In this document: in pieces, positions 1 through 7,276 of the stretch | Position numbering within the stretch: the first letter of the stretch is position 1 | Layout: each line of letters begins with the position of its first letter | DNA from: Acidiluteibacter sp965660325 | GTDB lineage: Bacteria > Bacteroidota > Bacteroidia > Flavobacteriales_E > Vicingaceae | Assembly (NCBI GenBank): GCA_965660325.1 | Contig: CBFHZL010000074.1 | Span: forward strand, 1-13,409 | DNA: 13,409 nucleotides | Direction of reading: 5' to 3' | Notes under the pieces: model-generated | Database searches by the model: none | What the model was told of the DNA's origin: nothing | What the model saw: the letters and a program-made list of their open reading frames with translations, nothing else | Made by a program: the position numbers and the translations under genes

Positions 1-743
1 AATAAATCTATCAACTCGGTTTGTGCCGATTGATAATCAATGGTAGACTTCGTCCTTAGATTGATTGAGTTTATAGCATAGTAACTACTGATATTCATTT
101 TGCCCTCTGAGTCAATTGTAGCATAATGCCCTGTTTCTAAACTTCTTACTGACTTAATAAAGCTATGCGGTTGAGGAAGGTAATTTAACTGAAGGTACAT
201 GTATAAAGAACTATTATCTAGCTCTTTTGGAATATCAAATGCCAGTAAACTCGTGAGTGCAGAACTCCAAGCAAATTGGTGCTCATCTCTATAGTAGAGT
301 AGAGGTTTAATACCGAATCGGTCACGTGCTAAAAAGGTAGTTTTAGATAGTCTATCATAGATGGAAAATGCAAAGAAACCATTTAAAAACTCGCAACATC
401 GCTTGCCGTAATGGATAAACATATATAGTAAAACCTCGGTATCACTATTTGTTTTAAACGTATAGCCTTTGTTGGTTAGCTTTCTTTTGAGGTGCTGATA
501 ATTAAAAATTTCTCCATTAAAGACAATGGTGTACCTTCCAGTATCATCATTAAAAGGTTGATTAGCATTGGCTGAAGTGTCAATTATTGATAACCTTCTA
601 TGTCCCATAGCTATGTTTTCTTCTATTACTGTACCGTCAGCGTCAGGTCCTCTTTCTTTTAATAGCGCAGTGGCATCGCTAACTTTTTTTAAGTGGAGTT
701 TACCCACTTCATCAAATGCAATTATTCCACATATTCCGCACAT
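1..743 (-). CDS. asnB: asparagine synthase (glutamine-hydrolysing), N-terminal part, cut by the left edge
   Basis: Makes asparagine from aspartate, ATP and glutamine in the cytosol. Only the first 247 codons are in the window; the frame is open to base 1. The start is fixed by chemistry: Met is followed directly by Cys2 (MCGICGII), the N-terminal nucleophile of class II glutamine amidotransferases once Met is removed. Further glutaminase motifs are visible: RGPDADG at 31-37, HRRLSIID at 48-55, FNGEIFN at 75-81 and SDTE at 100-103. These correspond to the glutamine-binding Arg49, Asn-Gly-Glu and Asp of E. coli AsnB. ARDRFGIKPL at 139-148 and the YLPQPHSF segment at 188-195 lead into the synthetase domain, whose ATP-pyrophosphatase loop would lie outside the window. 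A DUF423 gene lies 26 bases upstream on the same strand, so the two are probably co-transcribed. Relatives of this family also amidate sugars or peptides, and the missing C-terminal half would be needed to exclude that. Confidence 0.9.
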   Translation of the reverse strand, partial: MCGICGIIAFDEVGKLHLKKVSDATALLKERGPDADGTVIEENIAMGHRRLSIIDTSANANQPFNDDTGRYTIVFNGEIFNYQHLKRKLTNKGYTFKTNSDTEVLLYMFIHYGKRCCEFLNGFFAFSIYDRLSKTTFLARDRFGIKPLLYYRDEHQFAWSSALTSLLAFDIPKELDNSSLYMYLQLNYLPQPHSFIKSVRSLETGHYATIDSEGKMNISSYYAINSINLRTKSTIDYQSAQTELIDL

Positions 744-769
744 AGCTTATCCGTTAGGGTGATCTTGGT

Positions 770-1168
770 TTAATTGATTGTTGATTTGTTAACAATAAAA
801 AGTCTCACTAATAAGCCCCATGCTGTGATGAGCAACAAACCTCCAATAGGCGTTAAAGGTCCTAGGATAAATCCCAAATTTAATCCTGAAATGTTTTTTG
901 TACTTAATAAATAGATAGAAAATGAAAAGATTAAAGTCCCTATAATTAGTAAGTTAATAATTGTTTTTAACGCTTTTGTTTCTACTAAGCTACTCATTCC
1001 TAGAGAAACTAACAGAATTGCATGGTACATTTGATACCTTACACCTGTATTAAAACTGTCCAATTGAGATACGGATATTAAATCTTCCAGAGCGTGAGCG
1101 CCTAGGGCTCCAAGTATTACAGCAATACCACCTAAGAAACTACCGTATATTGTTGCTTGTCTTTTCAT
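770..1168 (-). CDS. DUF423 family small integral membrane protein
   Basis: A 132-residue hydrophobic protein of the DUF423 (YgdD-like) family, whose biochemical function is not established. The family signature is clear: ALGAHALE at 21-28, the TGVRYQMYHA segment at 41-50, and GPLTPIGG followed by LLLITAWG at 103-118. Four membrane segments can be drawn at about 7-25, 47-62, 69-88 and 98-120, so it should sit in the inner membrane. The length is typical of the family and the start at MKRQ is the only good one. It precedes asnB by 26 bases on the same strand, and a TAnnTTTG motif lies 38 bases before its start, so it is probably the first gene of a two-gene transcript. Identity is confident; function is unknown. 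Confidence 0.87.
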   Translation of the reverse strand: MKRQATIYGSFLGGIAVILGALGAHALEDLISVSQLDSFNTGVRYQMYHAILLVSLGMSSLVETKALKTIINLLIIGTLIFSFSIYLLSTKNISGLNLGFILGPLTPIGGLLLITAWGLLVRLFIVNKSTIN

Positions 1169-1206
1169 TTTATTCCTCTTTTAAAGCCTTCTTCACTTGA
1201 TATTGA

Positions 1207-1214
1207 CAAATGTA
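1207..1214 (-). promoter_or_regulatory. candidate -7 promoter element for the DUF423-asnB unit
   Basis: On the minus strand this reads TACATTTG, an exact match to the Bacteroidota -7 consensus TAnnTTTG, 38 bases before the DUF423 start codon. I see no TTTG at the expected -33 distance, so the call rests on the -7 element and its position. Confidence 0.4.
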
Positions 1215-1255
1215 AACCATTAATTTAGCCTTATTATAAAAACTGAACAATTCAT

Positions 1256-2593
1256 ATGAAAAACATATTGTTAATAGGTGCAGGTAGATCTACTATATCA
1301 CTTATCGAATACTTACTCGAAAATTTAGAAAAAGAAGATTGGTCATTAACAGTCGCTGATCAAAATTTAGCATTTGCAACCTCTAAGATTGGAGATAATA
1401 AGCGAGCTAAGGCGATTGAATTTGATGTGGAAGACGATGAACAAAGAAGAGGAGAAATTAAGAAAGCCGATATCGTGATTTCTATGCTTCCTGCCCATAT
1501 GCATATTTCTGTTGCTAAAGATTGTATACATTTCAAAAAGAACATGGTGACTGCATCTTATGTCTCTGCTGAAATGCGAGCTTTAGAGAATGAAGCCTTA
1601 AAAAATGGAGTGACTATTATTAATGAGATCGGAGTAGATCCTGGAATTGACCACTTATCAGCCATGAAGGTGATGGATGAGATAAGAGATAGAAATGGAG
1701 AAATATTAGAGTTTGAAACGTTTACTGGTGGGTTAGTTGCACCCGAAAGCGATGATAATCCGTGGAATTATAAATTTACATGGAATCCCAGGAATGTTGT
1801 TTTAGCAGGTCAAGGAGGCGCAGTGAAATTTATTCAAAGTGGTACATATAAGTATATTCCTTACCATAAGCTATTTAGAAGAACCGAGATTATTGAGGTA
1901 GATGGATATGGGAAGTTTGAAGGTTACGCGAATCGAGATTCGTTGATGTATCGGTCTGTATACAACTTAGAGGACGTGGAAACGATGTACAGAGGTACTC
2001 TTCGAAGACCCGGCTTTTCACGTGCTTGGAATGTATTTGTACAATTGGGCGCTACCGATGATTCGTATACCATTGCCAATTCTGACGAGTTAACGTTCAG
2101 AGATTTCATCAATCTTTTCTTAGCGTATAACCCAACTGACTCCGTAGAGCTAAAATTGCAGCATTACTTAAATATGCATCAAGATGATGTTACATTGTTT
2201 GAAAAATTAAAGTGGTTAGATATTTTCGAGCCTATTAAAATACCGTTAAAGAATGCTACGCCAGCTCAGATATTACAATATATTTTGGAAAGAAAGTGGT
2301 CGCTTAGTGAAGAAGATAAGGACATGATTGTGATGTGGCATAAATTTATATACACCATTGATGGCGAAGAGCGGGAGCTTCATTCTTCGATGGTCGTAAA
2401 AGGAGAAGATCATCTTAGAACAGCAATGGCTAAAACGGTTGGATATCCCGTTGCTATTGCGGCTAAAATGCTTTTAAAAAACACCATTAATACGCCAGGA
2501 GTTCACATTCCAATCACAAAGGAAATATATGAGCCGGTCCTAGAAGAACTGAAACAGTACGGTATTAACTTCTCTGAAAAACAGGTCAGATAG
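1256..2593 (+). CDS. saccharopine dehydrogenase family oxidoreductase (LYS9-like)
   Basis: A 445-residue cytosolic NAD(P)-dependent oxidoreductase resembling the glutamate-forming saccharopine dehydrogenase/reductase (LYS9 type), which interconverts saccharopine with aminoadipate semialdehyde plus glutamate. The N terminus is a Rossmann fold with a GAGRST nucleotide loop at 8-13. Family motifs follow: ADIVISMLPAH at 71-81, NEIGVDPGIDHLSA at 123-136, YRGTLRRPGF at 245-254 and DMIVMWHKF at 356-364. The length is near that of stand-alone LYS9 enzymes. It is a single plus-strand gene flanked by a divergent gene on the left and convergent genes on the right. No lysine-2-oxoglutarate reductase half or other lysine gene is in the window. 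A role in lysine breakdown is therefore an inference, and related bacterial enzymes may act on other opine-like substrates or in carboxyspermidine synthesis. Confidence 0.85.
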   Translation: MKNILLIGAGRSTISLIEYLLENLEKEDWSLTVADQNLAFATSKIGDNKRAKAIEFDVEDDEQRRGEIKKADIVISMLPAHMHISVAKDCIHFKKNMVTASYVSAEMRALENEALKNGVTIINEIGVDPGIDHLSAMKVMDEIRDRNGEILEFETFTGGLVAPESDDNPWNYKFTWNPRNVVLAGQGGAVKFIQSGTYKYIPYHKLFRRTEIIEVDGYGKFEGYANRDSLMYRSVYNLEDVETMYRGTLRRPGFSRAWNVFVQLGATDDSYTIANSDELTFRDFINLFLAYNPTDSVELKLQHYLNMHQDDVTLFEKLKWLDIFEPIKIPLKNATPAQILQYILERKWSLSEEDKDMIVMWHKFIYTIDGEERELHSSMVVKGEDHLRTAMAKTVGYPVAIAAKMLLKNTINTPGVHIPITKEIYEPVLEELKQYGINFSEKQVR

Positions 2594-2597
2594 ATAT

Positions 2598-2627
2598 AAA
2601 AAAAGCGATCATTCGATCGCTTTTTTT
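2598..2627. terminator. bidirectional rho-independent terminator
   Basis: A perfect inverted repeat: seven A, GCGATC, loop ATTC, GATCGC, then eight T. The GC core stems are at 2605-2610 and 2615-2620, extended by A-T pairs. It lies 4 bases after the stop of the plus-strand dehydrogenase and 12 bases from the stop of the minus-strand hydrolase. The flanking A and T runs give a U-tract in both directions, so one hairpin can end both convergent transcripts. Confidence 0.85.
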
Positions 2628-2639
2628 TATTGATTTAGA

Positions 2640-3254
2640 TTACTTGATCTTTAAGTCAAGCACCTTTTCTTTTTCAATAAATCCTTCTAAATGATCATTA
2701 ATTTTAATTGGTCCCACACCTTCAGGTGTTCCGGTAAATATCAAATCTCCAATTTTTAAGGTAATGAATTGAGAGATGTAAGCAATTATTGCATCAATTG
2801 AAAAAATCATGTCGCTGGTATTACCAACTTGACGCTCCTCTCCATTAATCATTAATGAAAAGTTTAGATTTTTTAAATCAGCGATTTGAGCTATTGAAAC
2901 GAATTGTTGTCCGACCGGAGCAGAGCCATCAAATGCTTTTGCTTTTTCCCACGGTAGCCCTTCTTTTTTACAAGCTTGTTGTAGATCTCTGGCTGTAAAA
3001 TCGATCCCTAAACCAATCTCTTCATAATATTTAGAGGCAAACTTTTCTTGGATGTTTTTCCCAACTCGGTTTATTTTCACCACGATTTCAGCTTCATAGT
3101 GAATATCATTACTAAAGTTTGGAATAAAAAAAGGCTGCTTTTTAGGAAGTAGAGCAGTATCTGGTTTAAGAAAGAAAACTGGCTCCTGCGGCAGCGGATT
3201 ATTAAGCTCCTTAGCATGCTTGGCGTAATTTCGCCCGATACATATGATTTTCAT
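2640..3254 (-). CDS. fumarylacetoacetate hydrolase (FAH) family protein
   Basis: A 204-residue metal-dependent enzyme of the FAH superfamily, which includes acylpyruvate hydrolases, oxaloacetate decarboxylases and 2-hydroxyhepta-2,4-diene-1,7-dioate isomerases. It starts with MKIICIGRNYAKHAKE, the usual opening of the short single-domain members. Likely metal ligands are Glu54 and Glu56 in HYEAEIVV and Asp85 in GIDFTARDLQ. The WEKAKAFDGSAP segment at 102-113 and FTGTPEGVG at 173-181 complete the active-site signature, so the fold and metal site look intact. The substrate cannot be read from sequence; a small 2-oxo acid such as acylpyruvate or oxaloacetate is most likely by family. It begins 5 bases after the stop of the exonuclease gene, so the two are almost certainly co-transcribed, though no functional link is evident. 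Confidence 0.9.
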   Translation of the reverse strand: MKIICIGRNYAKHAKELNNPLPQEPVFFLKPDTALLPKKQPFFIPNFSNDIHYEAEIVVKINRVGKNIQEKFASKYYEEIGLGIDFTARDLQQACKKEGLPWEKAKAFDGSAPVGQQFVSIAQIADLKNLNFSLMINGEERQVGNTSDMIFSIDAIIAYISQFITLKIGDLIFTGTPEGVGPIKINDHLEGFIEKEKVLDLKIK

Positions 3255-3259
3255 GGTAA

Positions 3260-4027
3260 TTATTTTCCGAAGTTTCGCATTTTTATAGCAGTTAGTACTT
3301 TTTTAGTGTAGAGCGGGAAGTCTCCCCTCATCATCCAATCATAATAGCTCGGTTCATTTTTCAACACTTCTTCGACGGACCTTCCTTTATGCTTTCCGAA
3401 GTTAAATACTTCTGTATTGTTTTCATCAAAAACGATACGCCCCATAAGGTCCGCATTATTACCTCTTTTTGAAAAGTCAGACAAAAAGTTGACATCGTTT
3501 TGCAATTCAGGATACTTCTCAATTTGAGCCTCTAATACTTCATATGTAGCTAAATTATCAGCTTCAGCACCATGCGCTCCGATTAACTCCTTATCGCAAT
3601 AGAAGCGGTAAGCAGCTACCAGTGTTCGTTGTTCCATCATATGGAAAATATTCTGAACGTCCACCAACTTTCTATTGGTAAGGTCAAAATCTACATCAGC
3701 ACGTAAAAATTCTTCTACTAATAAAGGGACATCAAATTTATTGCTGTTAAAACCTGCTAGATCAGAATTGCCAATAAATGCAGCCAAACTCTTTGCTATT
3801 GCCTTAAAAGTAGGCTCCTCTGCAACATCTTCATCACGTATTCCATGAACTAATGCAGACTCTTCAGGGATAGGAATCGTTGGATTAACTCTTCTTGTTT
3901 TAATTTCCTTTTTGCCATCGGGGTGCAATTTCAATATAGATAGTTCTACAATTCGGTCTGAAGCAACATTTACTCCTGTAGTTTCTAAATCGAAAAAAAC
4001 GATTGGTTTAGATAATTTTAGTTTCAT
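3260..4027 (-). CDS. 3'-5' exonuclease, DnaQ/DEDDh family, with ExoX-like C-terminal domain
   Basis: A 255-residue nuclease predicted to remove nucleotides from DNA (or RNA) 3' ends with two metal ions. The ExoI motif is FFDLETTG at 11-18 (Asp13, Glu15). The ExoII region is AGFNSNKFDVPLL at 91-103 (Asp99). ExoIII is AHGAEAD at 151-157 (His152, Asp157), giving all DEDDh residues. After the exonuclease domain (about 1-170), residues 205-239 contain FNFGKHKGRSVEEV and a YYDW pair. This is a small C-terminal module seen in exodeoxyribonuclease X-like proteins. It is not the proofreading subunit of an identifiable polymerase operon. It is the first gene of a two-gene unit, behind a terminator and with a TAnnTTTG motif 17 bases from the start. 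A repair or end-processing role is likely; the exact substrate is not known. Confidence 0.88.
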   Translation of the reverse strand: MKLKLSKPIVFFDLETTGVNVASDRIVELSILKLHPDGKKEIKTRRVNPTIPIPEESALVHGIRDEDVAEEPTFKAIAKSLAAFIGNSDLAGFNSNKFDVPLLVEEFLRADVDFDLTNRKLVDVQNIFHMMEQRTLVAAYRFYCDKELIGAHGAEADNLATYEVLEAQIEKYPELQNDVNFLSDFSKRGNNADLMGRIVFDENNTEVFNFGKHKGRSVEEVLKNEPSYYDWMMRGDFPLYTKKVLTAIKMRNFGK

Positions 4028-4043
4028 TAAATTATGTTTTATA

Positions 4044-4051
4044 CAAACTTA
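4044..4051 (-). promoter_or_regulatory. candidate -7 promoter element for the exonuclease-hydrolase unit
   Basis: The minus strand reads TAAGTTTG, matching TAnnTTTG, 16 bases before the exonuclease start codon. It lies between the terminator of the upstream gene and this start, which fits a fresh transcription start. The 5' leader would be only about 10 bases. No convincing -33 motif is present, because that position falls in the terminator's A run. Confidence 0.45.
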
Positions 4052-4066
4052 CCATTACCATATTAT

Positions 4067-4102
4067 AAAAAAAAAGGGAAACAATTAATGCTTCCCTTTT
4101 TT
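4067..4102 (-). terminator. rho-independent terminator of the OmpA-like envelope protein gene
   Basis: On the minus strand an AAAAAAGGGAA arm, an 11-base loop, a TTCCCTTTTTT arm and further T residues form an 11-pair hairpin with a U-tract. It starts 16 bases after the stop codon of the long envelope gene and separates it from the exonuclease gene. Confidence 0.8.
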
Positions 4103-4118
4103 ATTTAATAGGTTGAAT

Positions 4119-7100
4119 TTACTTTATGAATACTCTAACGTATTGGTGCTTTTCATACACCTTTTTATTTGTCAAATAATCTCCTTTATATTCAGGTCCT
4201 GTGATTAATGTGTTAATATCAACAAAGTTGTATTGGTCAGGTTGAAGCCCTCTCTTCAACATTACTCGTTCTAGCAATGCTTTCGTATCATAAGCTCGCT
4301 TAGAAGAAATAATGCTATTCTTCTTCCATGTCTTAGTTGGTACTTTAGATGCGCTGGAGGTAATGATAATGTCAGCATATCCACGTTGGCGTACTAATTC
4401 CGCTATATCATTCGCGAACAATAAGAATTGCTTGTTATTCTCATTGATGTCTTTAACGTTATAGGTAAAGAACTTTTGGAAGTAAACGATTACACCTTCT
4501 AGCTCTTCAGCCGTAGGATAACTCTCTGGATAGTCTATGCCATCTCTAGCTTCTAGGTTGTAGAACTTGGTTTCATAAACACGATTGCCATCAGGATCAA
4601 TAGTGTAAACTAAACCAACGTTTGAATTTACAGAAGGAGTAAATTGATATAGACCCTCTTTTATTTTCTTAAAATCCATTGGTTCTCCATCAGAATTAGT
4701 CAAGATAATTTCAGTGGACTTAGGATATTCTCCATTGTACTTATCAAATTCTATGTAGTAAACTTTATCTGTTGTTAAGTTGTAAAAGTTAAATGAGCCC
4801 ACTTCATCAGTAGTAGTTTCAGAAATCAACGATTTATCAGATCGCAATAAGCGCACATTTACATTTGCTGCTGGCTTGTTATTAATGGTTAATAAGCCAA
4901 GTGCATTGGTCGCATAAACCGCTTCTTTTTTGTTGTCAGGTATAAATTCAAATGCGTCTTTTCTGATTTGCTTAAACTTTAAGACTTCACCTTTACTATT
5001 TGTTAATAGAAGTTCATCCACAGTCGGCAATTGATCATCTTCAACGTCAAAAATTATCAAGTGAGATTCATTTGAATTTAATTGAGTGAAATTAAATGAA
5101 CCAGCATTATCCGTAGTGGTGTAACCAATCAATTCATCATCTTGGTTATATAATTTTACATTTACTCCTTTTAAAGGAACACCATTTTTAGAAGCATAGC
5201 CTTTAATAGACTCTTTGTACATTGGTCTTTCCTTCGCTAAACGTGGTGTAAACTGATATAGTCCTTCTCCTATTTTGTTAAACAGTAGCTCCTCTCCATT
5301 ATCATTCATAATGATGATACTATTTTGCGCGAGGATGTTCGGATCATCAGAATTTATTTTGATGAAATACATACTGTCAGGATCTAAGTTTGCAAAATTA
5401 AAGACTCCTGCATCGTCAGTTGTTGAGCTATTCAGTAAATTCTTATCCATGCCCAATAGGTCGATAGAAACTCCCGAAGCAACCTTATTATTCACTTTAA
5501 GTATTCCACTAATATTTTGTTTGTCTCCTGAAATTAAAGCCCCTTCTTTCCCAACTCGTACGGGTTTTAATCGAATTGCTTTATAAATTTCTTGATAAAT
5601 ATTGTTATTAGAAACGAAAATATCTTCTTCATATGGTTGATATTCGTCTGCTTCGTAAACTAAGTGATAGCTTCTGTCTGGCTTTAGTATTGCGCTAAAT
5701 TTCCCATCTCGCTGTCTAGGAGTATAAATACCTATTAACTCACCATTGGTATTATCGGTAATAATAACTTGAGCTCCTTCCGGTGGGACCATTCGATCTA
5801 CAAAAGTAAATTCACCCGTGTATAGAGTTAAGCCTGTTTCTTTTGCATCTTTTAACTCAATTACATAAATGTCTTTGTCGCCATATCCTTTTTCTTTAAA
5901 AGAAGAGAAATAGCCTCTTTTGCCATCAGGAGTAGTAACAAAAAAGACATCGTCATCTACAGAGTTAATTGGATATCCTAAGTTTTCAGGCTTAGCCCAA
6001 TGTGAACTATCTTCGTCATATTCGCTTCTAAAAATATCATACCCACCAATACTTGAATGTCCATTTGAGCTAAAATACATGGTAATACCGTCAGGATGTA
6101 TAAATACTCCATCTTCGTCTCCACTTGTGTTGATTGTTGGTCCGGCATTTTGTGGTGCTGCCCACGTACCGGTTGGTAGTAAGTTACAGAAGTAAATATC
6201 TTTTCCACCGTATCCACCTTCTCGGTCGCTAACGTAGTAGAGTCTCTTGCCATCTGGTGTTACCGCAACGTGTGTTTCGTATGCTTTAGAGTTTATGTTT
6301 GGTCCAAACTTCTTTGGTGTAGACCATATTTCATAACCTGCAGAATCTGATTCTAAATTTGAGTAATAAAGATTTCCGTCTCCATTATCATCTTTGTAAA
6401 TGTATAAGGTTCTGCCATCAATTGAGAGGTTAATTGTTGCTTCATGGCCGGTCGTATTGATGTTTAATCGTTCAGGCTTTGTCCATTTGTCATCGTCATT
6501 ATACGACACATAGATATCCTCATAATACATCCCATCTTCGAATTCTTTGAAATTAATGTTTGAGCTGTCTTCTAGTAGCCTTCTTGAGGTATAGTAAATA
6601 GCTGATTCATCAATTCTCACAACAGGACTGTAGTCTGGATACTCAGAGTTGAGCTGATCACCTAGATTGGTTATCTCTATATTCACGGGGTGAGCAACTG
6701 AGTACTTTGCGTATTTTGCTTGTTCAATTCTACGCTTATTCGCTTCGTATAAATAGTTTTTATCTGTGATTTTAGTATCAAATTCTTCAAAACTGGCAAT
6801 AGCATTATCAAATTGATAATTCAAGTGTTGAGCTATACCAAGATAATGATAAGCATAGACCGGAGAGTTTTTTTCATTAACTGCATAAGGATCATAGTTT
6901 GCATCTGTGCTTTCAGATGCAACCAAAAAGTATGGCAGTGATGAAGCTTTTAGTTGGTTGTTTGGTGAATTCAACAAACAATACCCTACGTGATAATTAA
7001 TATTGGCATTAGAACTGTCTTCATTAAGTAATTCTTGCCAAATTGGAAGAGCAACTTTAAAGTTGTTTTCCTCCATTAAATAATTAGCTTCTTGAAATTT

Positions 7101-7175
7101 ATCTCTGAAAGACTTTTGTGCGAATGTGCTTAATATTATTAGCCCAAGGCATAAGAAAGAAAAGGTCTTTTTCAT
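4119..7175 (-). CDS. exported TPR / PD40 propeller / regulatory-repeat / OmpA-like envelope protein
   Basis: A 1018-residue envelope protein of the Bacteroidota-specific type that includes PorE of the T9SS. A signal peptide (1-19, STFA before Gln20) lacks a lipobox Cys. Residues 23-160 are helical and TPR-like. Residues 178-441 hold about five PD40/WD40-like blades, each with an (S/P)DG turn (252, 308, 362, 417) and a KDIY or YDIF strand. Residues 453-521 form a carboxypeptidase-regulatory-like beta domain. Residues 553-848 hold three copies of a repeat of about 101 residues. The C terminus (about 893-1018) aligns with the OmpA peptidoglycan-binding fold through SSKRAYDTKALLERVMLKRG at 957-976, but the usual GHTD motif reads ITSSASK. 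It is a single gene with its own promoter motif and terminator. It probably sits in the periplasm or at the inner face of the outer membrane. Architecture is confident; a role in T9SS or gliding is inference. Confidence 0.88.
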   Translation of the reverse strand: MKKTFSFLCLGLIILSTFAQKSFRDKFQEANYLMEENNFKVALPIWQELLNEDSSNANINYHVGYCLLNSPNNQLKASSLPYFLVASESTDANYDPYAVNEKNSPVYAYHYLGIAQHLNYQFDNAIASFEEFDTKITDKNYLYEANKRRIEQAKYAKYSVAHPVNIEITNLGDQLNSEYPDYSPVVRIDESAIYYTSRRLLEDSSNINFKEFEDGMYYEDIYVSYNDDDKWTKPERLNINTTGHEATINLSIDGRTLYIYKDDNGDGNLYYSNLESDSAGYEIWSTPKKFGPNINSKAYETHVAVTPDGKRLYYVSDREGGYGGKDIYFCNLLPTGTWAAPQNAGPTINTSGDEDGVFIHPDGITMYFSSNGHSSIGGYDIFRSEYDEDSSHWAKPENLGYPINSVDDDVFFVTTPDGKRGYFSSFKEKGYGDKDIYVIELKDAKETGLTLYTGEFTFVDRMVPPEGAQVIITDNTNGELIGIYTPRQRDGKFSAILKPDRSYHLVYEADEYQPYEEDIFVSNNNIYQEIYKAIRLKPVRVGKEGALISGDKQNISGILKVNNKVASGVSIDLLGMDKNLLNSSTTDDAGVFNFANLDPDSMYFIKINSDDPNILAQNSIIIMNDNGEELLFNKIGEGLYQFTPRLAKERPMYKESIKGYASKNGVPLKGVNVKLYNQDDELIGYTTTDNAGSFNFTQLNSNESHLIIFDVEDDQLPTVDELLLTNSKGEVLKFKQIRKDAFEFIPDNKKEAVYATNALGLLTINNKPAANVNVRLLRSDKSLISETTTDEVGSFNFYNLTTDKVYYIEFDKYNGEYPKSTEIILTNSDGEPMDFKKIKEGLYQFTPSVNSNVGLVYTIDPDGNRVYETKFYNLEARDGIDYPESYPTAEELEGVIVYFQKFFTYNVKDINENNKQFLLFANDIAELVRQRGYADIIITSSASKVPTKTWKKNSIISSKRAYDTKALLERVMLKRGLQPDQYNFVDINTLITGPEYKGDYLTNKKVYEKHQYVRVFIK
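4632..5519 (-). repeat. three tandem protein repeats of about 101 residues inside the envelope protein
   Basis: Each unit has a regulatory-like beta half with the motif TTD-x-(A/V)-G-x-FNF-xx-L, at residues 585, 687 and 788. A second half has the pattern G-(E)-x5-F-x-(K/Q)-I-x4-(Y/F)-x-F-x-P, ending LYQFTP, AFEFIP and LYQFTP at 639, 741 and 842. The spacing is 102 and 101 residues throughout, so copies arose by duplication of the whole unit. Copies 1 and 3 still share recognisable DNA around the LYQFTP codons (near 4640 and 5249), while copy 2 has diverged more. Confidence 0.85.
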
Positions 7176-7204
7176 GGAAAGGTTTGATTGATTTTTATAT
7201 CCTA

Positions 7205-7212
7205 CAAATATA
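7205..7212 (-). promoter_or_regulatory. candidate -7 promoter element for the envelope protein gene
   Basis: The minus strand reads TATATTTG, an exact TAnnTTTG match, 29 bases before the start codon. A TTTG lies upstream at 7239-7242, 26 bases away, somewhat farther than the usual spacing of about 17-23, so the -33 partner is uncertain. Confidence 0.45.
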
Positions 7213-7276
7213 TCTTAATTGTGTGATAATAAAAGTCCCAAATACAAATAATCTATGAACAACCTCGATTCGTCGA

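Noticed and set aside
568..762. Plus-strand 64-codon frame near the left edge
   Set aside because: Lies opposite the well-supported asnB amidotransferase start and has no family features.
5275..5586. Plus-strand open frame of 103 codons opposite the envelope gene
   Set aside because: Ser-rich antisense shadow of the repeat region; no domain or start context, and the minus-strand frame is continuous over 1018 codons.
5978..6253. Second minus-strand frame of 91 codons inside the envelope gene, considered as a frameshift product
   Set aside because: The main frame carries unbroken propeller motifs through this stretch; the other frame shows no domain.
7261..7276. Small TCGA-TTCG-TCGA inverted repeat just after the E2 gene as a terminator
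   Set aside because: Only a 4-pair stem with no U-tract on the minus strand.
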